Of a DNA stretch of 64,000 nt, positions 16,167 through 25,573 are shown in pieces. Under the pieces are notes generated by a model. The model saw nothing but the letters and a program-made list of their open reading frames with translations. It was not told the DNA's origin and made no database searches. Both the position numbers and the translations under genes were made by a program. This DNA comes from CASICS01 sp045564455 (GTDB taxonomy: Bacteria; Pseudomonadota; Gammaproteobacteria; Magnimaribacterales; AG-339-G14). The DNA is taken from positions 682,001-746,000 of the forward strand of contig JBJLHG010000002.1 of the NCBI GenBank assembly GCA_045564455.1, read 5' to 3'. The first letter of the stretch is position 1. Every line of letters begins with the position of its first letter.

Positions 16167-17177
16167 ATGAATAATGCTTCAATCATGCTCGATATTGAGG
16201 GCACTTCATTAACAGATGAAGATAAAAAATTGGTTAAGTCTCCCCATGTTGGCGGACTAATACTTTTTTCTCGAAATTTTGAAAATAAAGATCAACTTAT
16301 TGACTTGTGTTTTGAGATCAAGTCAATCAAACCAGAAATATTAATTGCAACAGATCAAGAAGGTGGAAGGGTGCAAAGATTTAAAGATGGCTTCTCGGAA
16401 ATTCCTTCAATGCAAAGATTAGGAGATTTAGTTGCTCATGATGCTGAAAAAGGACTTTCCATGTGCCGAAAAACAGGGTGGTTAATGGCTACTGAGATGA
16501 TAGCGACCGGAATTGATCTTAGTTTTGCTCCTGTTCTAGACATTGATAGAAATACAAGTAGCATTATTGGTGATAGATCTTTTTCCGAGCATGTTGAAGT
16601 TGTTATTAATTCTGCAAAAGCATTTATTTTAGGGATGGCTGAGGGAGGCATGGCTGCGACAGGAAAACACTTTCCAGGCCATGGTGGAATTGAAGAAGAT
16701 AGTCATCTGGAAGCTCCGATTGATGAGAGAACTTTATTAGAATTACAGACTCATGATTTAATGCCCTTCAAAGAGATTAGTGATCTATTAGATGGAGTTA
16801 TGACAGCTCATATTACTTTTCCTGAAATTGATGAATTGGCAGTAAGTTTTTCTAAAAAGTGGATTCAAGATATTCTTCGTGGAAATCTTAATTTTAGGGG
16901 AATTGTTTTTAGCGATGACTTATCCATGAAGGGCGCCGATATAGCTGGAAACTTTAAAAACAAAGCTAGGCTATCCATTGAAGCAGGATGTGAAATGATT
17001 CTTGTTTGCAATAATAGATCTGGAGCTTTAGAGGTCTTAAACTTTTTCAAAGAAAACAACATTTCAAAAACAGAAAAGGTTTATTCAATGTTGATGGCTA
17101 AAGATATTTCATGGTCAGATTTAGATAAGAACATAGAAAGAAACGAAATTAGAAATGAACTAGTTAATTTAATTTGA
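16167..17177 (+). CDS. nagZ: beta-N-acetylhexosaminidase NagZ
   Basis: A 336-residue cytoplasmic glycoside hydrolase family 3 enzyme that removes N-acetylglucosamine from anhydromuropeptides in peptidoglycan recycling. Seen are GLILFSRNF, ATDQEGGRVQRF, the KHFPGHG signature, DSH (general acid/base His), TAHITFP and FSDDLSMKGA with the nucleophile Asp. Length matches single-domain NagZ. The gene follows ppnP; a possible 34-codon gene faces it from the other strand. Confidence 0.95.
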   Translation: MNNASIMLDIEGTSLTDEDKKLVKSPHVGGLILFSRNFENKDQLIDLCFEIKSIKPEILIATDQEGGRVQRFKDGFSEIPSMQRLGDLVAHDAEKGLSMCRKTGWLMATEMIATGIDLSFAPVLDIDRNTSSIIGDRSFSEHVEVVINSAKAFILGMAEGGMAATGKHFPGHGGIEEDSHLEAPIDERTLLELQTHDLMPFKEISDLLDGVMTAHITFPEIDELAVSFSKKWIQDILRGNLNFRGIVFSDDLSMKGADIAGNFKNKARLSIEAGCEMILVCNNRSGALEVLNFFKENNISKTEKVYSMLMAKDISWSDLDKNIERNEIRNELVNLI

Positions 17178-17183
17178 AGGCAC

Positions 17184-17288
17184 TTAAAAATAAAAAACAC
17201 CGATCAAATATCCACTAAAAAAGAAACCGATTGCATAGGCAGGATAATCTTTAAAAAAAAGCACAATAGATTCAATATATTCTTTCAT
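17184..17288 (-). CDS. possible 34-residue small membrane protein
   Basis: An ATG-to-TAA frame in the 253-base gap between nagZ and the glycosyltransferase gene. The peptide begins MKEYIESIV, then FFKDYPAYAIG and a hydrophobic tail with spaced glycines (GFFFSGYLIG) ending VFYF. The composition (charged amphipathic start, single C-terminal membrane helix) looks like a real microprotein rather than random sequence. There is no clear ribosome site or promoter, so the call is uncertain. The rest of this gap shows nothing I recognise. Confidence 0.35.
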   Translation of the reverse strand: MKEYIESIVLFFKDYPAYAIGFFFSGYLIGVFYF

Positions 17289-17430
17289 AATGTGTATTTT
17301 ACAGATACCTTAAATAGCCAATTGTTTCAGAAATAAATAAATAATTACCTCTATATGACAACAAATAGATCAAAAAAGTTTTTATTTATTTCAAAATTGA
17401 CTAATTTGAAGCTTTAGAAAACACAAAGAT

Positions 17431-18237
17431 ATGAAGATATTTATAATTAGTTTGAAGGGTTATCAAGAAAGAAGGGATTTCCAGATTTCACAAGCAAAAA
17501 AACATAATTTAGAAATAGAGTTTATTGATGCTATCAATGGATCTCAATTAACTGAAAATGATCTTCAACAAGCAGCAAACAAATGGACTAGAAATATTTT
17601 CCCTAAAGATATTGGCTGTTTTCATTCGCATCGCAAAGCCTGGAAAAGGGTTAGTCAAGAAAAAGATAAATGCTTGATAATTGAAGATGATGTCATTTTT
17701 TGCGACAGAATTAAGAAGATATTAAATTATATTGAAAGAGTTTCAGATGAGTGGAATGTTGCATATGATTTAGAGTTTGTGCCAAGAAAGCATATTTTTG
17801 GTAAAAAAATTATTTGGACAGAAAATTTAACTAAAACCAATGCAATTAAAATTTACCAGAATAAAGATGGTCTTGGAGCTTATATAATCGCTCCAAAATT
17901 AGCATCAAAGATTTATCATGAACTATCTCAATACGCCATGATTGATGCAGCTTTCTGGTCAAGAAAATGGATTCAGTATAGACAACTAGAACCTGCGCCA
18001 GCTGTGCAAATGATGCACATTAATAAAGAAACTAAAGGAGATAAAACTTCTATCAGTCAAGTTAGAAATAAGAATTATTTAAATGATTCTTGGATATCAA
18101 GAAAGCTCATTAGATTAAGAATCTCTTTATATGAATTACCCGCTTTCTTAAAAGCAATCATTTTTGGAGAAAAAAGAGAGATATTATTCAATCGACAGGA
18201 ACTAGAAAATAATTTTGAATATTTAGTTAAGAAATGA
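17431..18237 (+). CDS. glycosyltransferase family 25 (LPS-type) protein
   Basis: A 268-residue GT25 enzyme. It begins IFIISLKGYQERRDF, continues with GCFHSHRKAWKR and LIIEDDVIF (the E-D-D metal/nucleotide site around residue 85-90), then GAYIIAPKLA, all family landmarks. Such enzymes add galactose or related sugars to lipooligosaccharide. It overlaps arsC by four bases (ATGA), so both are probably on one transcript. No other LPS genes are nearby. Confidence 0.87.
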   Translation: MKIFIISLKGYQERRDFQISQAKKHNLEIEFIDAINGSQLTENDLQQAANKWTRNIFPKDIGCFHSHRKAWKRVSQEKDKCLIIEDDVIFCDRIKKILNYIERVSDEWNVAYDLEFVPRKHIFGKKIIWTENLTKTNAIKIYQNKDGLGAYIIAPKLASKIYHELSQYAMIDAAFWSRKWIQYRQLEPAPAVQMMHINKETKGDKTSISQVRNKNYLNDSWISRKLIRLRISLYELPAFLKAIIFGEKREILFNRQELENNFEYLVKK

Positions 18238-18584
18238 AATCTATAACCATTTATCACAATCCTGGATGCAGCAAATCAAGAGAAACTCTTAAGATACTTG
18301 AAGATAATAGAATTAATATAGTTGTTGTGCTCTATCTTGAGACAGGTCTGACAAAAAAAATAATTAAATCTTTAATATTAGCCTTGAAATGCTCAGTAAG
18401 AGACTTAATACGGAAGGGAGAATTAGAATATAAAGATAACAAATTATTTAATTTAGCCTTATCAGAAGATTATTTGATTGGTTGTTTGGTAAAATTTCCA
18501 AAAATTCTCGAAAGACCTATAGTGATAAAAGGAGATCAAGGAATTATAGGCCGACCGCCTGAAAATGTTTTAAAAATAATATAA
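18234..18584 (+). CDS. arsC: glutaredoxin-dependent arsenate reductase-type protein
   Basis: A 116-residue ArsC/Spx-like protein. HNPGCSKSR places the catalytic cysteine at residue 12; the arginines of VRDLIRKGE and of the RPIVI and GRPPENVL boxes correspond to the oxyanion-binding Arg residues of ArsC. It reduces arsenate to arsenite using glutathione/glutaredoxin in characterised members. No arsenite exporter or ArsR is near, so a general redox role (YffB-like) cannot be excluded. Translationally coupled to the glycosyltransferase gene; convergent with pgi eight bases away. Confidence 0.85.
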   Translation: MKSITIYHNPGCSKSRETLKILEDNRINIVVVLYLETGLTKKIIKSLILALKCSVRDLIRKGELEYKDNKLFNLALSEDYLIGCLVKFPKILERPIVIKGDQGIIGRPPENVLKII

Positions 18585-18592
18585 AAATATTT

Positions 18593-19969
18593 TTAATCCA
18601 CTAAAAATTTTCCAGCCTCAACTCCAAATTGATCGAAAGGATTGATTTGAAGCATTTGAGCAGAAATAAAAACTTTATGCTCCCAAGAAGCTAAAAGATA
18701 TCCCAAGGTGAATGGAGTTAATTCGCTTAATTTAAATAAGTTTACCGAAATATTACTATTTACTTCTAGTTTAGATCCTTTAAATTCTTCCGGAGAATTA
18801 ATAAAGAGATCACTCTGGGTTTGTGCTTGAGAATTAATTAAAGACTTTTTAGATTTTTTATTAGCAATATAAATAAGATCAGCAGCACTATTAGATGTGC
18901 CTTGATGCAGCATCTGGAAGTAGGAATGTTGAGCTGAAGGACCAAATCCACCATATATAGTTTGACTAGTGGATGTAAAAACAGAATCAGGATGAGATCT
19001 TTTACCTAAGGACTCCATTTCTAATTGTTGAAGATAATTAGAGATAGATCTCAATTTCCAAGAATAAGGAAGGATGACTTTAATATTTTTACCTAAAAAG
19101 TTACTATTCCAGATGTCTGTAAAAGATAAAGTTTTTAATGTTTTTATATAATTAATATTCTCTCTTATCTCTAAATCAGCTTTGTTAGCACCTGATAAAA
19201 AATCAATAAATTCATCACCTAGTTCTATAATTGCAGGAAGAGAAATTGCAGACCATATTGAATAACGACCACCTATTTCTTTTGCAAATGAAAATACATT
19301 TTCATCTAAAAAACCTAACTCTTTAGCTCGACCTTTATTTGCAGTCACTGCAAAAAAAGAATCCATAATTTCTTTTTTAGAAGATTTGTTATTTCTTAAA
19401 ACCCATTCTTTTGCAATATCAAAATTTGTAATAGTTTCAATGGTATTTAAAGATTTAGATGAAACAATAAAGACTGTTTCTGAGGATTCACACTGATTTA
19501 ATAATTCTTCTATTTCAGCTGGATCTGAGCCAGAAATAAAAAAATAATTAAATTTATGAGTTGGTAAATATGTTAAGGATTCAATTAGTAATTTTGGGCC
19601 TTCAAATGATCCTCCAGTTCCTAAATTTACAATATTCTTAATATTTTTACTTAATAAGTCAGCTTTTAAAACTTCTATTGATTCTATTAAATCATTTTCC
19701 GACAATATATCTTCTTGTCTACATTGCCAATGAAGAGCAGGTTGATTTTCAGATAAATTTACTACTTTTGCTCGAAAGAGATCTTGAATGGATTCATTTA
19801 TATTTAAATGATTATAAATTGACTCAAAAGAGTCTAGAACAGATTGATTTAATCCATGCGCAATAGATTTAATAGAAATATATTCATCTAAGTAATCAAC
19901 TAAAACCCTAGGTTTAGTATCTTTTTTTGACTCAGCTATAAAGCTTTTTTTTATTTTTAAGATGTCCAA
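18593..19969 (-). CDS. pgi: glucose-6-phosphate isomerase, short form
   Basis: Interconverts glucose 6-phosphate and fructose 6-phosphate. Recognisable are NLGTGGSFEGPKL, SSKSLNTIETITN, GGRYSIWSAI (catalytic Glu region normally GGRYSxWS), QHSYFQMLHQGT (His) and the C-terminal FDQFGVEAGK with the catalytic Lys. At 458 residues it is clearly shorter than the 550-residue enterobacterial enzyme, mostly at the N-terminus and in the last tail after GK. The start is TTG; a TATAAT lies 11 bases before it, implying a leader of only a few bases. Confidence 0.9.
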   Translation of the reverse strand: MDILKIKKSFIAESKKDTKPRVLVDYLDEYISIKSIAHGLNQSVLDSFESIYNHLNINESIQDLFRAKVVNLSENQPALHWQCRQEDILSENDLIESIEVLKADLLSKNIKNIVNLGTGGSFEGPKLLIESLTYLPTHKFNYFFISGSDPAEIEELLNQCESSETVFIVSSKSLNTIETITNFDIAKEWVLRNNKSSKKEIMDSFFAVTANKGRAKELGFLDENVFSFAKEIGGRYSIWSAISLPAIIELGDEFIDFLSGANKADLEIRENINYIKTLKTLSFTDIWNSNFLGKNIKVILPYSWKLRSISNYLQQLEMESLGKRSHPDSVFTSTSQTIYGGFGPSAQHSYFQMLHQGTSNSAADLIYIANKKSKKSLINSQAQTQSDLFINSPEEFKGSKLEVNSNISVNLFKLSELTPFTLGYLLASWEHKVFISAQMLQINPFDQFGVEAGKFLVD

Positions 19970-20035
19970 AATTTATGTTGATTATAACCAATATATCTTG
20001 GATATTAGACGAATAAAGACTACTTAATTTTAAAT

Positions 20036-21016
20036 ATGAATAAATCATGGTTTCTCATCTTTGTTCTTTTTCTTTCTAATTGCGCTATGAACGAACCTTA
20101 TAAAAATACTAATGAAGTTTCAAAAACTGAAAGAAGTTTTTCAGAATTATTAAAATGGCGAAGGGAAAGAGTAAGTCCTGAAAGGGTAGAAATTGAAATT
20201 TCTCAAGATTGGAAGAATATTGCAAGTAAAGAAGAAAATTACGCTGTCTGGATTGGCCATTCAACTTTTTTAATAAAAGAAGGAAGAATAACTATCTTGA
20301 CTGATCCTGTTTTTTCTAATCGAGCCTCTCCTCTTTCTTTTGCTGGTCCAAAGCGTTTAATTCCTCCAGCTTTGAATATCGACGATTTGCCAAATATAGA
20401 TATAGTGACCATAAGTCATAACCATTATGATCATCTAGATATAAGAAGTTTAAAAAAGATTTCTAAAAAATTTCCTAATGTTTTATTTTTCGTCCCTAAA
20501 GGAGACAAAAAATTACTTAAAAAAGCTGGTATTAAAAACGTTTTTGATTTTATGTGGTGGGATGAAAAAAGAGTTGGAGATACAGTGTTTACTTTCACTC
20601 CTGTTCAGCATTGGTCTGCAAGAGGTTTGTTTGATCGAAGTGAAAGTTTATGGGGTGGATGGTTCATGAAGAACAAAACTATTTCTCTTTTTCATGCTGG
20701 AGATACAGGCTATTCAGATGATTTTAAAGAAATTTATAAAAAATTAGGATCACCAGACTTAGCAATGATTCCAATAGGAGCCTATTCCCCTCAATGGTTC
20801 ATGAAATTTAGTCATGTGAATCCTAAAGAGGCAGTCCAGATAGCTTTAGATATGAGGGCAAAAAAATCTATAGGCATGCACTGGGGTACATTTATTTTGA
20901 CAGATGAGCCGGTTAAAGAACCTCCTATATTATTAAAGAAAGAACTTGTCGAATTGAATTTATCTTCTAATTTTTTTCAAGTCGTTAAACCTGGAGAGGT
21001 TTTATCTCTAAATTGA
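20036..21016 (+). CDS. MBL-fold metallo-hydrolase, NAPE-PLD-like, probable lipoprotein
   Basis: A 326-residue metallo-beta-lactamase-fold protein. The zinc motif is SHNHYDHLD, with further ligands in HAGDTGYS and MHWGTF; WIGHSTFLI and TDPVFSNRASP are typical of the RomA/NAPE-phospholipase D-like group that acts on phospholipid-type phosphodiesters. The N-terminus is a short hydrophobic signal ending LSNC, an atypical lipobox (Asn before Cys), so a lipoprotein anchor is likely but not certain. Followed by a DUF998-type membrane gene two bases on. Confidence 0.85.
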   Translation: MNKSWFLIFVLFLSNCAMNEPYKNTNEVSKTERSFSELLKWRRERVSPERVEIEISQDWKNIASKEENYAVWIGHSTFLIKEGRITILTDPVFSNRASPLSFAGPKRLIPPALNIDDLPNIDIVTISHNHYDHLDIRSLKKISKKFPNVLFFVPKGDKKLLKKAGIKNVFDFMWWDEKRVGDTVFTFTPVQHWSARGLFDRSESLWGGWFMKNKTISLFHAGDTGYSDDFKEIYKKLGSPDLAMIPIGAYSPQWFMKFSHVNPKEAVQIALDMRAKKSIGMHWGTFILTDEPVKEPPILLKKELVELNLSSNFFQVVKPGEVLSLN

Positions 21017-21017
21017 A

Positions 21018-21692
21018 ATGAAAAGTATATTATTTATTAATTTTATAAGGTTTATTCCTATAGTTTTTAGTATAGGAATATTAATTTCTATTTTTTTCTA
21101 TCCAGGAGGAAATATTCATGACAATTCTCAGAGTGGATATTCCTTCACACATAATTTTCTAAGCGATCTGGGGGGATATCAATCTCATTCAGGTGAGGTT
21201 AATTTTATTTCATCTTTTTTCTTTGCCTTCTCTCTTTTTCTGTTTGGATTTGCTGGTATTGCTTTTTTATTTATTCCTCAGATTTTTAAAGAAGATAAAA
21301 TTAACTATTTTTTAGCTTTAGTTGGATCTGCATTCTTTATGCTCGGATCATTTTTTTTTGCTGGAGTTGGGTTGACGCCACATGATTTATATATGGACGA
21401 ACACATTTTTTTTGCTTTAAATGCTTTTAGATTTCTTATACCAGCTTCATTTTTGTACCTAATTGTTCTTTATAGAAGTCATGCAGATAAGTTTTTTTCA
21501 TTAGTTTTATTTTTTTTACTAGTTTCAACCTTTGCTTATGTTATCTACCAGCTATCAGGAGGAAATCCTATGGAAGATATGAATGAGATGATTAAGCAGG
21601 CCACAATACAAAAACTGATAGTTATGGTTAATATTTTTTGTGTTTTTTTTATAAGCTTTGCCTTTTCTCAGCAATTAAAAAGGTCAAATTAA
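21018..21692 (+). CDS. DUF998-like integral membrane protein
   Basis: A 224-residue protein with about six hydrophobic helices. The first periplasmic loop contains SFTHNFLSDLGG, the hallmark of DUF998 membrane proteins, for which no function is settled. The ATG is one base beyond the stop of the metallo-hydrolase gene, so the two are almost certainly co-transcribed and may act on the same membrane lipid (inference). Confidence 0.75.
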   Translation: MKSILFINFIRFIPIVFSIGILISIFFYPGGNIHDNSQSGYSFTHNFLSDLGGYQSHSGEVNFISSFFFAFSLFLFGFAGIAFLFIPQIFKEDKINYFLALVGSAFFMLGSFFFAGVGLTPHDLYMDEHIFFALNAFRFLIPASFLYLIVLYRSHADKFFSLVLFFLLVSTFAYVIYQLSGGNPMEDMNEMIKQATIQKLIVMVNIFCVFFISFAFSQQLKRSN

Positions 21693-21704
21693 TTTATAAA
21701 AGCT

Positions 21705-21710
21705 TATAAT
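21705..21710 (+). promoter_or_regulatory. consensus -10 element seven bases before def
   Basis: A perfect TATAAT followed by seven bases and then the def ATG, which would put the transcript start on or next to the start codon (leaderless mRNA). No strong -35 hexamer is seen. The spacing is identical to that at lexA. Confidence 0.4.
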
Positions 21711-21717
21711 TTAATAA

Positions 21718-22260
21718 ATGTTGGGACATAAAGAAATTATAAAGATGGGTAATCCCATTTTAAGAAAAACCGCTAAGCCATTCACTAAAGAAGAGATTAT
21801 TTTACCTGAAACAAAAGATCTTATTAGTCGAATGTGGCGAGTGATGGAGGAAGCTGGAGGTATTGGTCTAGCAGCTCCACAAATAGCTATATCTAGACAG
21901 TTAACTGTTATTAGGCTTGAAGATTCATCTGAAAGATATCCAGGTATAGATAATTCTCCCGAGTTTATTATTTTCAATCCAGAAATTTCTATTTTAGATA
22001 AAGCTAATCAAGGTTTTTGGGAAGGGTGTTTGAGTATTCCAGCTCTGAGGGGTTATGTGGAAAGACCAAAGAAAATATTAGTTAAATACTTAAATGAAAA
22101 AGCTCAACCAAAAGAAGTTGAACTAGAAGGTTTTTTAGCTACAGTCTTCCAACATGAAATAGACCACTTATTTGGTAAGCTTTATATAGATCGTATTTCT
22201 AATACTGAATTAATAGTTTATGAAGAAGAAATGAATAAGTTAACTAATAAAGACGATTAA
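21718..22260 (+). CDS. def: peptide deformylase
   Basis: Removes the formyl group from nascent N-terminal methionine. All three family motifs are present: GIGLAAPQI, EGCLSIP (metal-ligand Cys) and QHEIDHL (two metal-ligand His plus catalytic Glu). Length 180 is normal. Its stop overlaps the tadA start by one base. It is not next to fmt, unlike many bacteria, so it may be a secondary copy; nothing in the window decides this. No ribosome site precedes the ATG. Confidence 0.95.
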   Translation: MLGHKEIIKMGNPILRKTAKPFTKEEIILPETKDLISRMWRVMEEAGGIGLAAPQIAISRQLTVIRLEDSSERYPGIDNSPEFIIFNPEISILDKANQGFWEGCLSIPALRGYVERPKKILVKYLNEKAQPKEVELEGFLATVFQHEIDHLFGKLYIDRISNTELIVYEEEMNKLTNKDD

Positions 22261-22721
22261 TGTTTTCAGAGTTTGATATAGAAATGATGACTATTGCTAT
22301 GGATGAAGCAAAGCTTGCTGAATTAAAAGGAGAAGTTCCTGTAGGTGCGGTAATATCAAACAATAATAAAATAGTTTCTCAAGCCCATAATTTATCTATA
22401 AAACTAAATGATCCATCCGGACATGCTGAAATCTTAGCTTTAAGAAAAGCATCTGATAGACAACTAAATTATCGAATTCCTAAATCTACGTTATATGTAA
22501 CTCTAGAGCCTTGCATAATGTGTTACGGGGCAATGATTAATGCGAGAATTGAAAGGCTAGTAATTGGCGCTTTAGATGATAAAAACGGTGTACCCTTAAG
22601 CAATAATAATTTTCTCACTGAGCTTAATTTAAACCACAAAATAAAAGCAGAGTTTGGGTTGATGGGAGAAAATGCTGCTTTTATATTAAAAAATTTCTTT
22701 ATAAAAAAGAGAATCAAATAG
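22260..22721 (+). CDS. tadA: tRNA-specific adenosine deaminase TadA
   Basis: A 153-residue zinc deaminase that converts A34 to inosine in tRNA-Arg(ACG). Catalytic motif HAE lies in GHAEILALRKA, the zinc cysteines in TLEPCIMCYGAMINARI. VPVGAVI and the helical ends fit TadA rather than cytidine deaminases. Coupled to def by a one-base overlap; overlaps the convergent xthA by eight bases. Confidence 0.93.
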   Translation: MFSEFDIEMMTIAMDEAKLAELKGEVPVGAVISNNNKIVSQAHNLSIKLNDPSGHAEILALRKASDRQLNYRIPKSTLYVTLEPCIMCYGAMINARIERLVIGALDDKNGVPLSNNNFLTELNLNHKIKAEFGLMGENAAFILKNFFIKKRIK

Positions 22722-23532
22722 AAAATTCTGTCCACACAGGGGCATGATCAGAAGGTTTTTCCATCCCTCTAATTTTATAATCTATTCCCACGGTATTAAC
22801 TTTTTCATACAGAGATGAAGTTACCCATAAATGGTCAATTCTTAAGCCTCTTTTTGGGTTGTCATCGAAGCCTCTGCTTCTGTAGTCAAACCAACTGTAT
22901 TCATCATTTGAGGTGGGGTTAATTTTTCTATAACTGTCTTGAAAGCCCCAATCTTTTATATTTTGCAACCATTCTCTTTCCTCAGGAAGAAAACTACACT
23001 TGCCTGATCTTAACCATCTCTTTTTATTATCCTCTCCAATACCTATATCTATATCCTCTGGAGAAATATTTAGATCACCTAGAATTACAATATTTTGGTC
23101 TTTCCTAAAGTTTTGGTCTAAATGAATCATTAGATCCTTAAAAAACTTTTCTTTATAAGGAAACTTTTTAGGATGATCTCTGCTTTCTCCTTGAGGAAAA
23201 TAGCCATTGATACATGTAATTTCAGTATTATTTATTTTATGCGTGCTGGTAATTAATCTACACTGCTCATCTTCAGAATCTGAAGAAAAACCTAAAGACG
23301 AATCTACTAAGTCAGTTTTATAAAAAGTAGCAACGCCATAATGACCTTTTTGACCATTGATAATAATTTTATATCCAAGATTATCTAATGACTCAAATGG
23401 AAAATCATCATTGTGAACTTTAGTTTCTTGAAAACAAATAATCTCTGGATTTTGAGTTTTTACTAATTCTTCAACTTGGTGAAATCTTGCTCTGATACCA
23501 TTGACATTAAAAGATACTATTTTCATTTTCAA
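22714..23532 (-). CDS. xthA: exodeoxyribonuclease III
   Basis: A 272-residue AP endonuclease/3'-5' exonuclease of the EEP superfamily for base-excision repair. KIVSFNVNGIRAR, CFQETKVH (metal-binding Glu), GDLNISPEDID, RIDHLWVTSSL and the final SDHAPVW with catalytic Asp-His are all present. It is the last gene of a six-gene minus-strand run and overlaps prc by four bases. Confidence 0.94.
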   Translation of the reverse strand: MKMKIVSFNVNGIRARFHQVEELVKTQNPEIICFQETKVHNDDFPFESLDNLGYKIIINGQKGHYGVATFYKTDLVDSSLGFSSDSEDEQCRLITSTHKINNTEITCINGYFPQGESRDHPKKFPYKEKFFKDLMIHLDQNFRKDQNIVILGDLNISPEDIDIGIGEDNKKRWLRSGKCSFLPEEREWLQNIKDWGFQDSYRKINPTSNDEYSWFDYRSRGFDDNPKRGLRIDHLWVTSSLYEKVNTVGIDYKIRGMEKPSDHAPVWTEFSI

Positions 23533-25550
23533 TTTTCTCTTAAAGATAATCTTGATGAGTATCTTAAAGAAATTTGATCAATTAATATATTAGCTGCCTC
23601 ATTTAAAATAATTTCATTTTTCTTATCAATTATTTCTTCTGAATCTGAATCAAGATATTCTTTATATGAATTGAAGGGATCAAGACCAATTGAAATTCTA
23701 AAAATATTTTCAATATTTACCCTCTCTTTTTCTATTTTTTTTCTTAAGATTTTTCTTTTATTTAGATTTACAGGAAGTAAATTTGTTATTTCATCTCTAT
23801 TGATTAGATTTTTACTTTTTCTAATATAAGAATCCATAGAATTTTTTCTTATTCTATTTTTCGAGTCTCTTCTTAGTGGTGAAATATCCGATACTTGGTC
23901 GAAAGATTTATAGTAAACAGGAGAAATATCATCATATGGTAGGGCATTTTCATAACTCATTTCTCCAATCTCATCATCATCAAAAACATAAGGAATTTCA
24001 ATATCTGGTTTCACACCTTCATGTTGCGTGCTCTGTCCCGAAACCCTATAAAATTTTTGTTCAGTAAATTTAATTTGACCATATGAAAGATCTTGCATTC
24101 TTTGCACAGTCCCTTTGCCAAAAGTCTGACTGCCGATGATTAAACCTCTTTCTGTATCCTGAATAACGCCAGCTAATATTTCTGATGCAGAAGCACTTAA
24201 TTTATCAACCAATATAGCAATAGGACCAGAATAATTTTGCCTACCCATAGTGTGACCTAAAGGTTGAATCGATCCATTAGACTCCATTACTTGAACCACA
24301 TTTCCTCTTCCGATAAATAGTTTTGCCAACGAGTAAGCTTCGTACAGAGACCCGCCGCCATTCCCCCTTAAATCAATTATTATGCCATCAGAATCATTTT
24401 TACTTAATTCCCTTAATAAATTCCTGACATCTTTTGAGCTACTCTTATAATCAAATCTATTTTTTTTGTAGGCCTCAAAATCCATATAAAAAGTAGGCAA
24501 TTCGATGACTCCTATATTAAAAGAATTTCCATTTCTGCTTATATTAATCTCTTTCTTTTTAGCAGCTTGATCCTCAAGCTTTACCACATCTCGAGTAATC
24601 TCTATTATTCTTCCCGCCTCATCATCAGAAGCAGAAGCTGACAAAATTTCAAGTTTAACCGCAGTTTGCTTGGGGCCTCTTATTAACTTGACGACTTCAT
24701 CAATTCTCCAATCTCTTACATCTTCAAGTTCATCATCTAAAGTTGATGCAACTCCTACAATTTTATCTGAGACTTTAATGAGACCTGATTTTTCAGCAGG
24801 ACCACCCGGTATTAAACGAGTAATCTTTGTAATACCATCATCAGAAGAAAGGATGGCACCTATACCTTCAAGTGATAAATACATATTAATCTCAAAGTCT
24901 TCTTGAGATTTGGGAGTCATATAATTTGTATGAGGATCATAAAAACTAGTGTAACTATTAACGTATATACTAAACACATCATCTTTTGAAACTCTATTTA
25001 GGCTCTTTATTCTATTGTCTAAACGTTTTATAAGTTTTTTTATGGATTTTGATAGATTCTCTTCCTTTAAGTAAATTGAAATTAATTCGCTTTTAGCTTC
25101 TATAAAATGATAATCAAAAATTTCCTTTAAAGAATTAAATCTCTTCAAATTTTCTCTATCTTTAAATACAAATAAATTTGTGTTTAATTGAGCTTCATTT
25201 GAAATGGTTAAGACTTTTTCTTTTTGAAAATTTAATAAATTTATAGATCTTCTCTTAAAAGCATTAAAGGCTTCAAGTGAAAAGTCTATTTGATCTTTTT
25301 TAGAATGAGTTTCGCTAATAATAAATTCTTTGAATTCATCTCTTGTAAAAAATACTTTTTGACTATCAATAGTATTTAGATATTTTTTTTTAACTTCTAC
25401 ATTATCAATTTCAACATTTTTTTTAAAATGATATTTTATTAAGGTTTCTTCGACTTCAATTAACACATCTTCAAAGATAGACTTTTTATCTTCTAGAGTG
25501 ACAGTTAGGTTAGAAATGACTAACAGAATAATTATTTGAAAAATTTTCAT
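23529..25550 (-). CDS. prc: carboxy-terminal processing (tail-specific) protease Prc
   Basis: A 673-residue periplasmic S41 serine protease that degrades or trims proteins from the C-terminus, including penicillin-binding protein 3 and murein hydrolases in E. coli. Order: signal peptide (first 20 residues), helical N-domain, PDZ domain (GIGAILSSDDGITKI, GGPAEKSGL), then the protease core with IDLRGNGGGS, the nucleophile Ser in LSASASEI (about residue 450) and the base Lys in GSQTFGKGTVQ (about 480). The C-terminal domain follows. The start is preceded by 23 bases after the acyltransferase. Confidence 0.92.
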   Translation of the reverse strand: MKIFQIIILLVISNLTVTLEDKKSIFEDVLIEVEETLIKYHFKKNVEIDNVEVKKKYLNTIDSQKVFFTRDEFKEFIISETHSKKDQIDFSLEAFNAFKRRSINLLNFQKEKVLTISNEAQLNTNLFVFKDRENLKRFNSLKEIFDYHFIEAKSELISIYLKEENLSKSIKKLIKRLDNRIKSLNRVSKDDVFSIYVNSYTSFYDPHTNYMTPKSQEDFEINMYLSLEGIGAILSSDDGITKITRLIPGGPAEKSGLIKVSDKIVGVASTLDDELEDVRDWRIDEVVKLIRGPKQTAVKLEILSASASDDEAGRIIEITRDVVKLEDQAAKKKEINISRNGNSFNIGVIELPTFYMDFEAYKKNRFDYKSSSKDVRNLLRELSKNDSDGIIIDLRGNGGGSLYEAYSLAKLFIGRGNVVQVMESNGSIQPLGHTMGRQNYSGPIAILVDKLSASASEILAGVIQDTERGLIIGSQTFGKGTVQRMQDLSYGQIKFTEQKFYRVSGQSTQHEGVKPDIEIPYVFDDDEIGEMSYENALPYDDISPVYYKSFDQVSDISPLRRDSKNRIRKNSMDSYIRKSKNLINRDEITNLLPVNLNKRKILRKKIEKERVNIENIFRISIGLDPFNSYKEYLDSDSEEIIDKKNEIILNEAANILIDQISLRYSSRLSLREN

Positions 25551-25573
25551 TGAATATATGTAATTTGAAAAAT

